DNA from: Cryptomeria japonica
Taxonomy: Eukaryota > Streptophyta > Pinopsida > Cupressales > Cupressaceae
Assembly: GCF_030272615.1 (NCBI RefSeq)
Contig: NC_081414.1
Location: 520,926,185 to 520,990,184 of the forward strand
Direction of reading: 5' to 3'
DNA length: 64,000 nt
The translations under genes were made by a program, and so were the position numbers. Under the pieces are notes generated by a model. It was given only the letters and a program-made list of their open reading frames with translations. It was not told the origin of the DNA and did no database searches. This document shows, piece after piece, positions 48,345-61,640 of this stretch (within the stretch, counting starts at the first letter, position 1; each line of letters opens with the position of its first letter).

Positions 48345-49369
48345 GTTTTAAACCCATATCAATACGATATCTTCTCTGTTAGGAGCTTCTCGATCCATTT
48401 GACAGAGAGTTCTACTCAGAAATATAGTTCTCTGAAGACACGAGGCTCTAGCAGTTCACGAAAAGATATTGTATGAATTTTGTTAGACTGGTATATTCTA
48501 TGATCCCTAATATTGAAAACTGTGTATCCATGCTTAGAGTAGAAGTCTATAGATAAGTATTTTAACATTTCATTTCACTTTTTTGTTGGGGTTGTTTTAC
48601 GGTTTTATATAAACCCGGGTTCAAATAATTTTATTTTTTTTATTTGTCGATGTCACATAGGATACATATGCATTCGTTAGATGTATTTTTCCTTTTTAAT
48701 TAGGGGAAGAGTGCAAGTAGTTGTCATAGCTAACTTCGTGCACTCACAGAGCCTAAACGATATATCGAATTTTGATTTTTTTTTTTTGGTTGTCTTCGTA
48801 TGCGACTTAACTTCTTAAACCTATTGATCTGGCTTCTCGGTAGTAACAATCCGATCTCTATGGGTCGTTATGCGTCAAAAGGTCAAAAAGTGGTCATTTC
48901 AAAGTGTTGATCGATACTTGACCTCTTTTGCGCCAATACCCGCACACCAAAACACCAATATCCATTTGTAAAACACCTAAAAACTAATATATTTTTTACC
49001 TTTTTATAAAAAATAATTAACCTAAAAAAATTATGACATGCATATAATTAAAAAAAATGATAAATGTAAACAAGTTTAAAATGGGTGGTCAAAAAACATG
49101 TTGACCACCCATAACCCCCTTCCCGCGAAGGTATGGTGGCCCCACATGGCACAAACTCCTGCTATCTTTTTTGCCCTAAAAACTTAGGGAAATAAAGTGT
49201 TTCCCTAACATTTGCACTCGCAAGTTAGGGAAATAAGTTGTTTCCGTTGGCCGCCTCCTCCGCAACCTCGGCCTCCTCTGCAACCTTCGTCGGCGGCCTC
49301 CTCTGCAACCTCGTCCTTCTACGTCCTGCTCTGCAACCTCAGCTCCCAGGTAACGATAACTCGTCCATA
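48345..49369 (-). repeat. array spacer, upstream of copy 5
   Basis: Full-length spacer. The TATA-like element is altered (CTATAGATAAG at about 48547). Hairpins retained. Confidence 0.85.
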
Positions 49370-51106
49370 TTGCCTCCCTTGCACAAAGCATGAATCACAG
49401 TGCTGTACATAAAAACATCAGGAGGGAAACCATTGTCAAACATCTCATCAACCACCCTGGTAGTTTTCTGCAGTTTCCCTTCTTTACACATACCATATAT
49501 GAAGATGTTGTATGTTACAAGATCAGGTGTGTAGTCACTCCTAAGCATCTCGCTTAAAATCTTCTCGGCCTCCCCCCAGTCACACTTTTTAAAGTTAGCA
49601 TGTATCAAGGTAGTGTAAGTTGTGATGTTGGCGGTACAACCCTTTGCCTTCATTCGGCCTACATATTCCATAGCCTTATCTATATTACCCGATTTGCAGT
49701 ATCCACTAATTAATGTTGTATAAGTAATAGCATTAGGACGAACTCCCTTGTCATCCATTCTATCCAAAACCCTAGATGCTTCTTCCAACTTCCCTTCCTT
49801 ACAAAGGCTATTCATCAATATATTGAAGGGGACCACCCCCGGGAAACTGAATGTTTGCATCATTTCATCGAAAATATTCTAAACATCAGAAAACCTTCCA
49901 TATTTGTAGGAACCGGCCATGAGAGAGCAATACGAGAACACATTTGGAGAGCAACCCCTGTCTGGCATCTGGCGTAGAATTTCTACAGCTTGGTCAATGT
50001 ATCCCTCTTTGGCCATGCCCCATATCAGCAAAGTGTAGGTAACAACTGGCAAATGAACCTGTGGTCAAAAACTCATTGCATATTTCCAAAGCTCTCTTGG
50101 GATCTCCTGCCTTGCAAAAGCCATGAACCAAAGTATTCAAAGTTCTAACAGTGGGATTAATTTTCTTACTTGTCATCTCGACGAGTAACTCAACTGCTTC
50201 GTCGGTATTTCCTTTGTCACAAAATCCTCTTATTGGCGTATTGTAAGTATATGTATCGGGCAGGTAACGCTGTTCGGGCATTTGCCTCAAGAGCTCAACA
50301 ACATCCTCTACCCTGTGAGCCTTGCAAAGTGCATTCATGGCAATATTGAAAGTCGTAACAGAGACAGGAACTTTGGCACAGACCAATTTATTAAAGAACG
50401 AAATAGCTATTTCAAAACTATTGTTTTGCACCAGTGCATTAAGAAGAGCATTAAACGTATCAACATTGGGCTCACAAAAATCATGTATCCGATCATAAAC
50501 CTTGAAAACTGCTTCCATCATTGATGCCTCGCTAAAACTCCTGATTAAGCTATTGAACACTCTCGGCTCTTTGCATCGGAAATCCTTTGCCGTCATCTCA
50601 TTGAGCATGTTTTCTTCTTCTTCATACCTCTTTACAGAAAGCAGTTTCTGAAGCATGACTCTGTAGGTATAAAGATCATGTTTGTAAGGTCCATGTCCCT
50701 AGGCCCACTTGAATATTTCTAGAGCTTTGTGGGTGTCCTCCCGCTCTAATATTTGAACCATTTCCTTTGTAGACAAAATTGGGCTTTTCTCTATCTTTCC
50801 TACTTGCCAATTGACTTGTGACTTGTGGGTGCTCCTGTGATTTGGTCTCGCTGCTTGGCTGCGTTTAAAGGATTCTGCTTTCTTCAGAATTGAGGCCAAA
50901 CGAAGAGCTAGGTTTTGCGACTTTGCTTTTGGGTTTTGCGGCTTTGCTCTTGCATTGAAGTTACAAATTGACGGAAATATTTTCCAAGTCGCAGCCGTTG
51001 CTACCATTTGTAGTCGCAAGATACCACAAGATGAAGGAATCGCCATAGAGCAACATTCTTGGACAAAAAAATTATCCCTTCCCACAACCACCACTAGAAG
51101 TATCTT
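49339..51106 (-). pseudogene. truncated PPR gene, array copy 6, start lost and multiply broken
   Basis: The ATG is changed to AAG (51104-51106). Q136 is TAG (50699-50701). A 2-bp deletion near 50046 (AACAACTGGC for AACAACGTTGGC) shifts the frame after GSFA. Q410 is TAG (49879-49881). The rest, through the chimeric tail, is open. It is the most damaged of the copies that keep full length. Confidence 0.93.
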
Positions 51107-52130
51107 GTTTTAAACCCATATCAATACGATATCTTCTCTGTTAGGAGCTTCTCGATCCATTTGACAGAGAGTTCTACTCAGAAATATAGTTCTCTGAAGA
51201 CACGAGGCTCTAGCAGTTCACGAAAAGATATTGTATGAATTTTGTTAGACTGGTGTATTCTATGATCCCTAATATTGAAAATTGTGTATCCATGCTTAGC
51301 GGAGAAGTCTATATATAAGTATTTTAACATTTCATTTCACTTTTTTGTTGGGGTTGTTTTAGGGTTTTATATAAACCCGGGTTCAAATAAATTTTTTTTT
51401 TTTATTTGTCGATGTCACATAGGATACATATGCATTCGTTAGATGTATTTTTCCTTTTTAATTAGGGGAAGAGCACAAGTAGTCATCATAGCTAACTTCG
51501 TGCACTCACAGATCCTAAACGATATATCTAATTTGGATTTTTTTTTTTGGTTGTCTTCGTATGGAACTTAACTTCTTAAACCTATTGATCTGGGTTCTGG
51601 GTAGTAACAATCCGATCTCTATGGGTCGTTACGCGTCGAAAGTTCAAAAAGTGGTCATTTCAAAGTGTCGATCGATAGTTGACCTCTTTTGCGCCAATAC
51701 CCGCACACCCAAACACCAATATCCATTTGTAAAATACCTAAAAACTAATATATTTTTCACCTTTTTATAAAAAATAATTAACCTAAAAAAATTATGACAT
51801 GCATATAATTAAAAAAAATGATAAATGTAAACAAGTTTAAAATGGGTGGTCAAAAAACATGTTGACCACCCATAACCCCCTTCCCGCGAAGGTATGGTGG
51901 CCCCATGTGGCACAAACTCCCGCTATCTTTTTTGCCCCAAAAACTTAGGGAAATAAACTGTTTCCCTAACATTTGCACTCGCAAGTTAGGGAAATAAGTT
52001 GTTTCCATCGGCGGCCTCCTCCGCAACCTCGGCCTCCTCTGCAACCTTCGTCGGCGACCTCCTCTGCAACCTCATCCTCCTACGGCCTGCTTTGCAACCT
52101 CAGCTCCCAGGTAACGATAACTCGTCCATA
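51107..52130 (-). repeat. array spacer, upstream of copy 6
   Basis: Full-length spacer with both hairpins and several private substitutions (for example TCTAATTTGGATT near 51528). Confidence 0.85.
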
Positions 52131-53869
52131 TTGCCTCCCTTGCACAAAGCATGAATCACAGTGCTGTACGTAAAAACGTCAGGAGGGAAACCATTGTCCA
52201 ACATCTCATCAACCACCTTGGCGGTTTTCTGCAGTTTCCCTTCTTTACACATACCATATATGAAGACGTTGTATGTTACAAGATCAGGTGTGCAGTCACT
52301 CCTAAGCATCTCGCTTAAAATCTTCTCGACCTCCCCCCAGTCACACTTTTTAAAGTTAGCATCTATCAAGGTAGTGTAAGTTGTGATGTTGGGGGTACAA
52401 CCCTCTGCCTTCATTCGGCTTACATATTCCATAGCTTTATCTATATTACCCAATTTGCAGTATCCACTAATTAATGTTGTATAAGTAATAGCATTAGGAT
52501 GAACTCCCTTGTCATCCATTCTATCCAAAACCCTAGATGCTTCTTCCAACTTCCCTTCCTTACAAAGGCTATTCATCAATATATTGAAGGGGACCACCCC
52601 CGGGAAACTGAATGTTTGCATCATTTCATCGAAAATATTTTGAACATCAGAAAACCTTCCATATTTGCAGGAACCGGCCATGAGAGAGCAATACGAGAAC
52701 ACATTTGTAGAGCATCCCCTGTCTGGCATCTGGCGTAGAATTTCTACGGCTTGGTCAATATATCCCTCTTTGGCCATGCCCCATATCAACAAAGTGTAGG
52801 TAACAACGTTGGCAAATGAACCCGTGGTCAAAAACTCATTGCATATTTCCAAAGCTCTCTTTTGATCTCCTGCCTTGCAAAAGACATGAACAAAAGTATT
52901 CAAAGTTCTAACAGTGGGATTAATTTTCTTACTTGTCATCTCGACGAGTAACTCAACTGCTTCTTCGGTATTTCCTTTGTCACAAAATCCTCTTATTGGC
53001 GTATTGTAAGTATATGTATCGGGCAGGTAACGCTGTTCAGGCATTTGCCTCAAGAGCTCAACAACATCCTCTACCCTATGAGCCTTGCAAAGTGCATTAA
53101 TGGCAATATTGAAAGTTGTAACAGAGACAGGAAGTTTGGCACAGACCAATTTATTAAAGAACGAAATAGCTGTTTCAAAACTATTGTTTTGCACCAGTGC
53201 ATTCAGAAGAGCATTAAACGTATCAACATTGGGCTCACAAAAATCATGCATCCGATCATAAACCTTGAAAGCTGCTTCCATCATTGATGCCTCGCTAAAG
53301 CTCCTGATTAAGCTATTCAACACTCTCGGCTCTTTGCATCGGAAATCCTTTGCCGTCATCTCATTGAGCATGTTTTCTGCTTCTTCATACCTTTTTACAG
53401 AAAGCAGTTTCTGAATCATGACTCTGTAGGTATAAAGCTCATGTTTGTAAGGTCCATGTCCCTAGGCCCACTTGAATATTTATAGAGCTTTGTGGGTGTC
53501 CTCCCGCTCTAATATTTGAACCATTTCCTTTGTAGACAAAATTGGGCTTTTCTCTATCTTTCCTACTTGCCAATTGACTTGTGACGTGTGGGTGCTCCTA
53601 TGATTTGGTCTCGCTGCTTGGCTGCGTTTAAAGGATGCTGGTTTCTTCAGAATTGAGGCCAAATGCAGAGCTGGGTTTTGCGACTTTGCTTTTGGGTTTT
53701 GCGGCTTTGCTCTTGCGTTGAAGTTACAAACTGACGGAAATATTTTCCAAGTCGCAGCTGTTGCTACCATTTGCAGTCGCAAGATACCACAGGATGAAGG
53801 AATCACCATAGAGCAACATTCTTGGACACAAAAATTATCCCTTCCCACAACCACCACTAGAAGTATCAT
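52100..53869 (-). pseudogene. truncated PPR gene, array copy 7, two early nonsense codons
   Basis: E130 is TAA (53480-53482) and Q136 is TAG (53462-53464). Downstream the frame is open from Met151 (53419) to the chimeric stop, 439 codons, covering most PPR motifs. It shares HELYTYR and KKPASFK with copy 8, so the two are close relatives. Confidence 0.93.
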
Positions 53870-54891
53870 GTTTTAAACCCATATCAATACGATATCTTCT
53901 CTGTTAGGAGCTTCTCGATCCATTTGACAGAGAGTTCTACTCAGAAATATAGTTCTCTGAAGACACGAGGCTCTAGCAGTTCACGAAAAGATATTGTATG
54001 AATTTTGTTAGACTGGTGTATTCTATGATCCCTAATATTGAAAACTGTGTATCCATGCTTAGCGTAGAAGTCTATATATAAGTATTTTAACATTTCATTT
54101 CACTTTTTGTTGGGGTTGTTTTAGGGTTTTATATAAACCCGGGTTCAAATAATTTTATTTTTTTAATTTGTCGATGTCACATAGGATACATATGCATTCG
54201 TTAGATGTATTTTTCCTTTTTAATTAGGGGAAGAGCACAAGTAGTCGTCATAGCTAACTTCGTGCACTCACAGATCCTAAACGATATATCGAATTTTGAT
54301 TTTTTTTTTTGTTGTCTTCGTATAAGACTTAACTTCTTAAACCTATTGATCTGGCTTCTCGGTAGTAACAATTCGATCTCTATGGGTCGTTATGCGTCGA
54401 AAGGTCAAAAAGTGGTCATTTCAAAGTGTCGATCGATACTTGACCTCTTTTGCGCCAATACCCGCACACCAAAACACCAATATCCATTTGTAAAATACCT
54501 AAAAACTAATATATTTTTCACCTTTTTATAAAAAATAATTAACCTAAAAAAATTATGACATGCATATAATTAAAAAAAATGATAAATGTAAACAAGTTTA
54601 AAAAGGGTGGTCAAAAAACATGTTGACCACCCATAACCCCCTTCCCGCGAAGGTATGGTGGCCCCACGTGGCACAAACTCCCGCTATCTTTTTTGCCCTA
54701 AAAACATAGGGAAATAAACTGTTTCCCTAACATTTGCACTCGCAAGTTAGGGAAATAAGTTGTTTCTGTCGGCGGCCTCCTCCGCAACCTCGGCCTCCTT
54801 TGCAACCTTCGTCGGCGGCCTCGTCTTCAACCTCGTCCTTCTACGGCCTGCTCTGCAACCTCAGCTCCCAGGTAACGATAACTCGTCCATA
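53870..54891 (-). repeat. array spacer, upstream of copy 7
   Basis: Full-length spacer with both hairpins; the first-hairpin region begins AAAGGGTGG instead of AATGGGTGG. Confidence 0.85.
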
Positions 54892-56630
54892 TTGGCTCCC
54901 TTGCACAATGCATGAATCACAGTGCTGTAGGTTAAAACGTCAGGAGGGAAACCATTGTCCAACATCTCATCAACCACCCTGGCTGTTTTCTGCAGTTTCC
55001 CTTCTTTACACATACCATATATGAAGACGTTGTATGTTAAAAGATCAGGTGTGCAGTCACTCCTAAACATCTCGTTTAAAATCTTCTCGGGCTTCCCTCA
55101 GTCACACTTTTTAATGTTAGCATGTATCAAGGTAGTGTAAGTTGTGATGTTGGGGGTACAACCCTCTGCCTTCATTCGGCTTACATATTCCATAGCCTTA
55201 TCTATATTACCCGATTTGCAGTATCCACTAATTAATGTTGTATAAGTAATAGCATTAGGATGAACTCCCTTGTCATCCATTCTATCCAAAACCCTATATG
55301 CTTCTTCCAACTTCCCTTCCTTACAAAGGCTATTCATCAATATATTGAAGAGGACCACCCCCGAGAAACTGAATGTTTGCATCATTTCATCCAAAATATT
55401 TTGAACATCAGAAAACCTTCCATATTTGTAGGAACCGGCCATGAGAGAGCAATACGAGAACACATTTGGAGAGCAACCCCTATCTGGCATCTGGCGTACA
55501 ATTTCTACAGCTTGGTCAATGTATCCCTCTTTGGCCATGCCCCAAATCATCAAAGTGTAGGTAACAACGTTGGCAAATGAACCTGTGGTCAAAAACTCAT
55601 TGCATATTTCCAAAGCTCTCTTGGGATCTCTTGCCTTGGAAAAGCCATGAGCGAAAGTATTCTAAGTTCTAACAGTGGGATTAATTTTCTTACTCGTCAT
55701 CTCGATGAGTAACTCAACTGCTTCTTCGGTATTTCCTTTGTCACAAAATCCTCTTATTGGCATATTGTAAGTATATGTATCGGGCAGGTAACGCTGTTTA
55801 GGCATTTGCCTCAAGAGGTCAACAACATCCTCTACCCTGTGAGCCTTGCAAAGTGCATTAATGGCAATATTGAAAGTCGTAACAGAGACAGGAACTTTGG
55901 CCCAGACCAATTTATTAAAGAACGAAATAGCTGTTTCAAAACTATTGTTTTGCACCAGTGCATTCAGAAGAGCATTAAACGTATCAACATTGGGCTCACA
56001 AAAATCATGCATCCGATCATAAACCTTGAAAGCTGCTTCCATCATTGATGCCTCGCTAAAGCTCCTGATTAAGCTATTGAACACTCTCGGCTCTTTGCAT
56101 CGGAAATCCTTTGTCATCATCTCATTGAGCATGTTTTCTACTTCTTCATACCTTTTTACAGAAAGTAGTTTCTGAATCATGACTCTGTAGGTATAAAGCT
56201 CATGTTTGTAAGGTCCATGTCCCTGGGCCCACTTGAATATTTCGAGAGCTTTGTGGGTGTCCTCCCGCTCTAATATTTGAACCATTTCCTTTGTAGACAA
56301 AATTGGGCTTTTCTCTATCTTTCCTACTTGCCAATTGACTTGTGACTTGTGGGTGCTCCTATGATTTGGTCTCGCTGCTTGGCTGCGTTTAAAGGATGCT
56401 GGTTTCTTCAGAATTGAGGCCAAATGCAGAGCTGGGTTTTGCGACTTTGCTTTTGGGTTTTGTGGCTTTGCTCTTGCGTTGAAGTTACAAACTGAGGGAA
56501 ATATTTTCCATGTCGCAGCTGTTGCTACCATTTGCAGTCGCAAGATACCACAGGATGAAGGAATCACCATAGAGCAACATTCTTGGACACAAAAATTATC
56601 CCTTCCCACAACCACCACTAGAAGTATCAT
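54861..56630 (-). pseudogene. truncated PPR gene, array copy 8, two nonsense codons
   Basis: Length 1,770 bp with the start intact. L323 is TAG (55662-55664) and W511 is TGA (55098-55100). Near 55085 CTCGGGCTTCC changes the EAEK residues, and the junction reads TTGGCTCCC, so the tail follows CKGA. The first 322 codons form an open frame. Confidence 0.93.
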
Positions 56631-57652
56631 GTTTTAAACCCATATCAATATGATATCTTCTTTGTTAGGAGCTTCTCGATCCATTTGACAGAGAGTTCTA
56701 CTCAGAAATATAGTTCTCTGAAGACACAGGCTCTAGCAGTTCACGAAAAGATATTGTATGAATTTTGTTAGACTGGTGTATTCTATGATCCCTAATATTG
56801 AAAACTGTGTATCCATGATTAGCGTAGAAGTCTATATATAAGTATTTTAACATTTCATTTCACTTTTTTGTTGGGGTTATTTTAGGGTTTTATATAAACT
56901 CGGGTTCAAATAATTTTATTTTTTTTATTTGTCGATGTCACATAGGATACATATGCATTCGTTAGATGTATTTTTCCTTTTTACTTAGGAGAAGAACACA
57001 AGTAGTCGTCATAGCTAACTTTGTGCACTCATAGATCTTAAACGATATATCGAATTTTGATTTTTTTTTTGGTTGTCTTCGTATGCGACTTAACTTCTTA
57101 AACCTATTGATCTGGCTTCTGGGTACTAACAATCCGATCTCTATGGGTCGTTATGTGTCGAAAGGTCAAAAAGTGGTAATTTCAAAGTGTCGATCGATAC
57201 TTGACCTCTTTTGCGCCAATACCCGCACACCAAAACACCAATATCCATTTGTAAAATACCTAAAAACTAATATATTTTTCACCTTTTTATAAAAAATAAT
57301 TAACCTAAAAAAATTATGACATGCATATAATTAAAAAAAATGATAAATGTAAACAAGTTTAAAATGGGTGGTCAAAAAACATGTTGACCACCCATAACCC
57401 CCTTCCCGCGAAGGTATGGTGGCCCCACGTGGCACAAACTCCCGCTATCTTTTTTGCCCTAAAAACATAGGGAAATAAACTGTTTCCCTAACATTTGCAC
57501 TCGCAAGTTAGGGAAATAAGTTGTTTTCGTCGGCGGCCTCCTCCGCAACCTCGACCTCCTCTGCAACCTTCGTCGGCGGCCTCCTCTGCAACCTCATCCT
57601 TCTCCGGCCTCCTCTGCAACCTCAGCTCCCAGGTAACGATAACTTGTCCATA
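56631..57652 (-). repeat. array spacer, upstream of copy 8
   Basis: Full-length spacer with both hairpins; some private changes (TTACTTAGGAGAAGAAC near 56980). Confidence 0.85.
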
Positions 57653-59391
57653 TTGCCTCCCTTGCACAAAGCATGAATCACAGTGCTGTACGTAAAAACG
57701 TCAGGAGGGAAACCATTGTCCAACATCTCATCAACCACCCTGGCAGTTTTCTGCAGTTTCCCTTCTTTACACATACCATATATGAAGACATTGTATGTTA
57801 CAAGATCAGGTGTGCAGTCACTCCTAAGCATCTCGCTTAAAATCTTCTCGTCCTCCCCCCAGTCACACTTTTTAAAGTTAGCATGTATCAAGGTAGTGTA
57901 AGTTGTGATGTTGGGGGTACAACCCTCTGCCTTCATTCGGCTTACATATTGCATAGCCTTATCTATATTACCCAATTTGCAGTATCGACTAATTAATGTT
58001 GTATAAGTAATAGCATTAGAATGAACTCCCTTGTCATCCATTCTATCCAAAACCCTAGATGCTTCTTCCAACTTCCCTTCCTTACAAAGGATATTCATCA
58101 ATATATTGAAGGGGACCACCCCCAGGAAACTGAATGTTTGCATCATTTCATCGAAAATATTCTGAACATCAGAAAACCTTCCATATTTGCAGGAACCGGC
58201 CATGAGAGAGCAATACAAGAACACATTTGGAGAGCAACCCCTGTCTGGCATCTGGCATAGAATTTCTACAGCTTGGTCAATGTATCCCTCTTTGGCCATG
58301 CCCCATATCAGCAAAGTGTAGGTAACAACGTTGGCAAATGAACCCGTGGTCAAAAACTCATTGCATATTTCCAAAGCTCTCTTGGGATCTCCTGCCTTGC
58401 AAAAGCCATGAACCAAAGTATTCAAAGTTCTAACAGTGGGATTAATTTTCTTACTTGTCATCTCGACGAGTAACTCAACTGCTTTTTCGGTATTTCCTTT
58501 GTCACAAAATCCTCTTATTGGCGTATTGTAAGTATATGTATCAGACACGTAACGTTGTTCAGGCATTTGCCTCAAGAGCTCAACAACATCCTCTACCCTA
58601 TGAGCCTTGCAAAGTGCATTCATGGCAATATTGAAAGTCGTAACAGAGACAGGAAGTTTGGCACAGACCAATTTATTAAAGAACGAAATAGCTGTTTCAA
58701 AACTATTGTTTTGCACCAGTGCATTCAGAAGAGCATTAAACGTATCAACATTGGGCTCACAAAAATCATGCATCCGATCATAAACCTTGAAAGCTGCTTC
58801 CATCATTGATGCCTCGCTAAAGCTCCTGATTAAGCTATTGAACACTCTCGGCTCTTTGCATCGGAAATCCTTTGCCGTCATCTCATTGAGCATGTTTTCT
58901 GCTTCTTCATACCTCTTTACAGAAAGCAATTTCTAAATCATGACTCTGTAGGTATAAAGATCATGTTTGTAAGGTCCATGTCCCTGGGCCCACTTGAATA
59001 TTTCTAGAGCTTTGTGGGTGTCCTCCCGCTCTAATATTTGAACCATTTCCTTTGTAGACAAAACTGGGCTTTTCTCTATCTTTCCTACTTGCCAATTGAC
59101 TTGTGACTTGTGGGTGCTCCTGTGATTTGGTCTCGCTGCTTGGCTTCGTTTAAAGGATGCTGCTTTCTCCAGAATTGAGGCCAAATGCAGAGCTGGGTTT
59201 TGTGACTTTGCTTTTGGGTTTTGCGGCTTTGCTCTTGCGTTGAAGTTACAAACTGACGGAAATATTTTCCAAGTCGCAGTCGTTGCTACCATTTGCAGTC
59301 GCAAGATACCACAGGATGAAGGAATCACCATAGAGCAACATTCTTGGACACAAAAATTATCCCTTCCCACAACCACCACTAGAAGTATCAT
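57622..59391 (-). pseudogene. truncated PPR gene, array copy 9, single nonsense codon
   Basis: Length 1,770 bp. The only disabling change is Q153 to TAG (58933-58935); the remaining 435 codons to the chimeric stop are open. It is the rightmost copy. Its 5' half and spacer match copy 3 more closely than its neighbour copy 8. Confidence 0.93.
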
Positions 59392-60419
59392 GTTTTAAAC
59401 CCATATCAATACGATATCTTCTCTGTTAGGAGCTTCTCGATCCATTTGACAGAGAGTTCTACTCAGAAATATAGTTCTCTGAAGACACGAGGCTCTAGCA
59501 GTTCACGAAAAGATATTGTATGAATTATATTAGACTGGTGTATTCTATGATCCCTAATATTGAAAACTGTGTATCCATGCTTAGCGTAGAAGTCTATATA
59601 TAAGTATTTTAACATTTCATTTCACTTTTTTGTCGGGGTTGTTTTAGGGTTTTATATAAACCCGGGTTCAAATAATTTTATTTTTTTTATTTGTCGATGT
59701 CACATAGGATACATATGCATTCGTTAGATGTATTTTTCCTTTTTAATTAGGGGAAGAGCACAAGTAGTCGTCATAGCTAACTTCGTGCACTCACAGATCC
59801 TAAACAATATATCGAATTTTGATTTTTTTTTTTGGTTGTCTTCGTATGCGACTTAACTTCTTAAAACTATTGATCTGGCTTCTGGGTAGTAACAATCTGA
59901 TCTCTATGGGTCGTTATGCGTCGAAAGGTCAAAAAGTGGTCATTTCAAAGTGTCGATCGATACTTGACCTCTTTTGCGCCAATACCCGCACACCAAAACA
60001 CCAATATCCATTTGTAAAATACCTAAAAACTAATATATTTTTCACCTTTTTATAAAAAATAATTAACCTAAAAAAATTATGACATGCATATAATTAAAAA
60101 AAATGATAAATGTAAACAAGTTTAAAATGGGTGGTCAAAAAACATGTTGACCACCCATAACCCCCTTCCCGCGAAGGTATGGTGGCCCCACGTGGCACAA
60201 ACTCCTGCTATCTTTTTTGCCCTAAAAACTTAGGGAAATAAACTATTTCCCTAACATTTGCACTCGCAAGTTAGGGAAATAAGTTGTTTCCGTCGGCGGC
60301 CTCCTCCGCAACCTCGGCCTCCTCTGCAACCTTTGTCGGCGGCCTCCTGTGCAACCTCATCCTTCTACGGCCTGCTCTGCAACCTCAGCTCCCAGTTAAC
60401 GATAACTCATCCATATTGC
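59392..60419 (-). repeat. array spacer, upstream of copy 9 (right end of array)
   Basis: The last spacer. It runs to the TTGC at 60416-60419 and is followed by non-array DNA (ATATTGGATG) instead of PPR sequence, so this is the parental right breakpoint of the duplication. The hairpins are at about 60127-60154 and 60229-60253. Confidence 0.88.
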
Positions 60420-60499
60420 ATATTGGATGTCCATTGACGGTTTTGCTCCGTCGCAGCTGCATTATGCTTTGTCTATTGATGATTTCTTTGTATGCTCTA

Positions 60500-61122
60500 T
60501 TAATGCCGAAATCCTGACACAGAATGGCAAAACAATTGCATATCTCTTCGTTTACTTTGAAACCCCTTCATTATTTTTCATTTCGTTTTTTGGTTGCGCT
60601 GTTAAATGGTGTTTCTTTGTTTATAATGCCGAAATCATTACAGTTAATGCGAAAAAAATTGATTATTGTTCATAATAGTTTGAAGCCCCTTCATTATTTA
60701 TCATTTCCTTTTATGGGTGCGTTGTTAAATGGTGTCTCTTTGTTTATAATGTCGAAATCATTACAGTGAATGCGAAAAAGTTTGATTATTGTTTATAATT
60801 GTTCGAAACCCCTTCATTGTTTATCATTTTCTTTTATGGGTACGTTGTTAAATGGTGTCTCTCTATTTATAACGTCGAAATCATTACAGTGAATGCGAAA
60901 AAAATTGATAATTTTTTAAAATTGTTCGAAACCCCTTCATTATTTATCATTTCCTTTTATGGTTGCGTTGTTAAACGCTATCTCTCTATTTATAATGTCG
61001 AAATCATTACAGTGAATGCGAAAAAAATTGATTATTGTTCATAATAGTTCGAAATCCCTTCATTATTTATCGTTTCCTTTTATGGGTGGGTTGTTAAATG
61101 GTGTCTCTCCGTTGATAATGCC
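60500..61122 (+). repeat. 123-bp tandem repeat, about five units
   Basis: The marker GAAATC recurs at 60508, 60631, 60754, 60877 and 61000, exactly 123 bp apart. The first unit is diverged and the last is partial. Because 123 is a multiple of three, a 41-residue repeat (ETPSLFIISFYGCVVK, VEIITVNAKKID) appears in short open frames, but stops interrupt it and no start or domain supports a gene. Confidence 0.85.
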
Positions 61123-61129
61123 GTTGTGG

Positions 61130-61640
61130 CATGAGAAAGAGAAGCATTAATGAAGTTAGTGGTATTAGTGAGATGAATAGAAGATTGAGGAAAAAAACAT
61201 TTGGATGAGGATGGGATAGAAGCATGTTGAAGAATAGATGTGATTGGGTTAGATAATGGCATAGATGTTAGAAAGGAGGAAGAAGGTTGGACAGAAATTG
61301 TAGGGATCGATATTGTGGGTGCTACGGGTTGTGGATTAAGTATGGGGTCAATGATGAGATTAGGAGAAAATTATCCCCGTGGTTGTTGATCAAGAATGGA
61401 TCTATCAAAATTAGGGGGAATGCAAGCCCCATTTTCAATGAGGGTCCTCAAAAGACCACTAGGATTATGTTGGATGAATTTCTCCATCATTTCTTGATTA
61501 TATGAATCCTCTAGGAATGTTCACATTTCCAGGGGGAGGTCATCTTGGTCAACCATTTTAGGGTCCACTTGTGGTTGTGGATTTTGAATGTCTGGTTGTG
61601 GATTTTGACCTTGTGTAGGATCTTGATATAGGATACAAGA
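61130..61640 (-). pseudogene. retrotransposon gag-like N-terminal remnant
   Basis: The minus strand reads QNPQPDIQNPQPQVDPKMVD, a stop, then EMMEKFIQHNPSGLLRTLIE and, after another stop, proline/serine/threonine-rich sequence. A Q/P-rich low-complexity stretch ahead of gag is common in plant Ty3/gypsy elements and resembles in style the gag of the 39-47 kb element, but no gag core is present. Tentative. Confidence 0.4.

Larger units (their letters stand above)
29849..60419 (-). repeat. tandem array of eight truncated PPR units, period about 2.76 kb
   Basis: Each unit consists of a truncated PPR gene (1,770 bp when undeleted) plus about 1.03 kb of spacer, all in the same orientation. Spacer-to-gene junctions (TTGC or variant) are at 30662, 33391, 36007, 38769, 49370, 52131, 54892 and 57653, with the array end at 60416. 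Spacings are 2,761-2,764 bp once the 7.8-kb retrotransposon is removed; the unit of copy 3 is shorter because of deletions. Copy 1 (17489-19450) is the 3'-complete member on the left. Confidence 0.93.
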
